NCBI GenBank assembly: GCA_903925985.1
Contig: CAIYHK010000384.1
Span: 1 to 8,389, forward strand
Direction of reading: 5' to 3'
DNA length: 8,389 nucleotides
Source: an uncultured Actinomycetes bacterium
Lineage (GTDB): Bacteria > Actinomycetota > Acidimicrobiia > Acidimicrobiales > Ilumatobacteraceae
Positions 7,257-8,389 of this stretch are shown piece by piece. The stretch's first letter is position 1, and each line of letters begins with the position of its first letter. Position numbers and translations under genes: made by a program. The notes under the pieces are model-generated. The model was not told the origin of the DNA and made no database searches. It worked only from the letters and a program-made list of their open reading frames with translations.

Positions 7257-8389
7257 ATGAGCACCTTTGACCTCGATCTCAGTAAGTACCAACTCGGTTG
7301 GAGTGATGAAGTCGAGTACGCCTTTGACCCACAGAAGGGCTTGAACGAGGGAGTGGTTGACCAGATCTCGTGGTGGAAGGGCGAACCCGAGTGGATGCGC
7401 AAAATGCGGTTGCGCAGTTTCAATGTTTTTGAAAAGAAGCCAATGGCGCAGTGGTTTGCCGCCAACATGCCAGACATCGACTTCCAGGACATCTTCTACT
7501 ACCTGAAGCCGGCAACTGAGCAGGTGGACGAATGGGATGACTTGCCCGAGCAGATGAAGGCCACATACGAAAAGCTCGGCATCCCCGAGGCGGAACGCAA
7601 GTACCTCGCTGGTGTCACAGCGCAATACGAAAGTGAAGTTGTATTTCACCGCAACCGCGAAGATCTGGAGAAGCAGGGAATTCTATTTTGCGACATGGAC
7701 ACCGCCTTGCGCGAGTATCCCGATCTCGTAAAGCAGTACTTCGGCACAGTAATTCCACCCGGTGATAACAAGTTCGCTGCCCTCAACACCTCGGTTTGGT
7801 CTGGGGGATCGTTCATTTACGTACCGCCGGGCGTTGAGTGCGAGATGCCGTTGCAGGCGTACTTCCGAATCAACTCCGAAAATGCGGGACAGTTCGAGCG
7901 CACACTGATCATCGCTGATGAGGGCTCAAAGGTGCATTACATCGAAGGCTGTTCAGCCCCCGTGTACACCAGTGACTCATTGCATTCGGCAGTGGTTGAG
8001 ATCGTTGTCAAGCCAAGTGCGCGTGTTACTTACACCACAATCCAGAACTGGTCGCCAAATGTGTACAACCTCGTAACGAAGCGTGCGCGTGTTGAAGCAG
8101 AAGGTCACATGGAATGGATCGACGGCAACATCGGCTCCAAGCTCACGATGAAGTATCCAGCCGTGTATTTGGTTGGTCCAAAGGCAACTGGTGTAGGTCT
8201 TTCGGTGGCTTACGCCGGAGCTGGTCAGCATCAAGATGCTGGAGCCAAAATGGTGCACGCTGCACCTGAGACTTCGTCGAAGATCGTTTCCAAGTCGATT
8301 TCCAAAGATGGAGGTATCACCACCTACCGCGGACTCGTTCGAGTTGATGAAGGTGCATACGGCTGCAAGAGCCACGTGCAATGTGACGC
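7257..8389 (+). CDS. sufB: Fe-S cluster assembly scaffold protein SufB (3' end beyond the right edge)
   Basis: SufB is the scaffold subunit of the cytoplasmic SufBCD complex, on which Fe-S clusters are built from SufS/SufE-type sulfur. The first 377 codons are visible out of about 470 expected. After ATG it reads [15 protein letters not shown], then a helical N-terminal region with WWKGEPEWM, and family-specific runs [97 protein letters not shown] and [14 protein letters not shown] along the beta-helix core. The sequence ends at VQCD; C376 probably matches the conserved core cysteine (C405 in E. coli), an inference from family memory. The start is supported by GGAG five bases upstream. The gene is divergent from ychF, and no sufR-type regulator stands between them. 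sufD and sufC would be expected to the right. Confidence 0.98.
   Translation, partial: MSTFDLDLSKYQLGWSDEVEYAFDPQKGLNEGVVDQISWWKGEPEWMRKMRLRSFNVFEKKPMAQWFAANMPDIDFQDIFYYLKPATEQVDEWDDLPEQMKATYEKLGIPEAERKYLAGVTAQYESEVVFHRNREDLEKQGILFCDMDTALREYPDLVKQYFGTVIPPGDNKFAALNTSVWSGGSFIYVPPGVECEMPLQAYFRINSENAGQFERTLIIADEGSKVHYIEGCSAPVYTSDSLHSAVVEIVVKPSARVTYTTIQNWSPNVYNLVTKRARVEAEGHMEWIDGNIGSKLTMKYPAVYLVGPKATGVGLSVAYAGAGQHQDAGAKMVHAAPETSSKIVSKSISKDGGITTYRGLVRVDEGAYGCKSHVQCD

Noticed and set aside
7209..7649. Open frame of 146 codons on the minus strand opposite the sufB start
   Set aside because: It is antisense to strongly conserved SufB sequence, and the protein shows no family signature.
7977..8381. 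Open frame of 134 codons on the minus strand opposite sufB
   Set aside because: It lies wholly antisense to the SufB beta-helix core and has no recognisable motif.

Overview
The window looks like a stretch of chromosome from an actinobacterium of moderate GC, plausibly from the Acidimicrobiia/Ilumatobacter side of the phylum. Four signs point that way. Several genes have a TANNNT-type -10 box only 6 to 11 bases before the start codon and no ribosome binding site, as in leaderless transcription. The YchF variant has an actinobacterial look. rsmI lies near metG. One gene encodes a diverged member of the EmbA/B/C arabinosyltransferase family, otherwise typical of Actinobacteria. The taxonomic placement is inference from these features, not from a database search.

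Layout: bases 1-464 (minus) hold the 5' part of metG, methionyl-tRNA synthetase, which runs off the left edge. A 50-base divergent promoter region separates it from a plus-strand double-hotdog acyl-CoA thioesterase-like gene (515-1339). The stop of that gene interlocks with the stop of a large minus-strand membrane glycosyltransferase of the Emb type (1333-4110). Upstream of emb, after a 45-base gap with its own likely promoter, comes a compact minus-strand operon read as ychF (7145) > DUF192 (6079) > rsmI (5687) > HAD phosphatase (4854 to 4156). Its junctions overlap by 35, 1 and 4 bases. A 111-base divergent intergenic region with a striking 34-base inverted repeat then leads to sufB (7257 to the right edge, plus), which is cut at its 3' end.

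How the genes relate: metG, rsmI and ychF all serve translation (tRNA charging, 16S rRNA methylation, ribosome-associated NTPase). sufB belongs to Fe-S cluster assembly and probably opens a suf operon continuing to the right. The Emb-like protein would add arabinose or a related sugar to a cell-surface glycan from a polyprenyl donor. The thioesterase, HAD phosphatase and DUF192 protein cannot be given precise substrates. All eight genes are recognisable families, and no mobile element, CRISPR array, RNA gene or phage-like segment was seen. The best leads are the palindrome before sufB, the Emb homologue, the YchF that lacks the His-containing segment, and the repeated leaderless promoter architecture.
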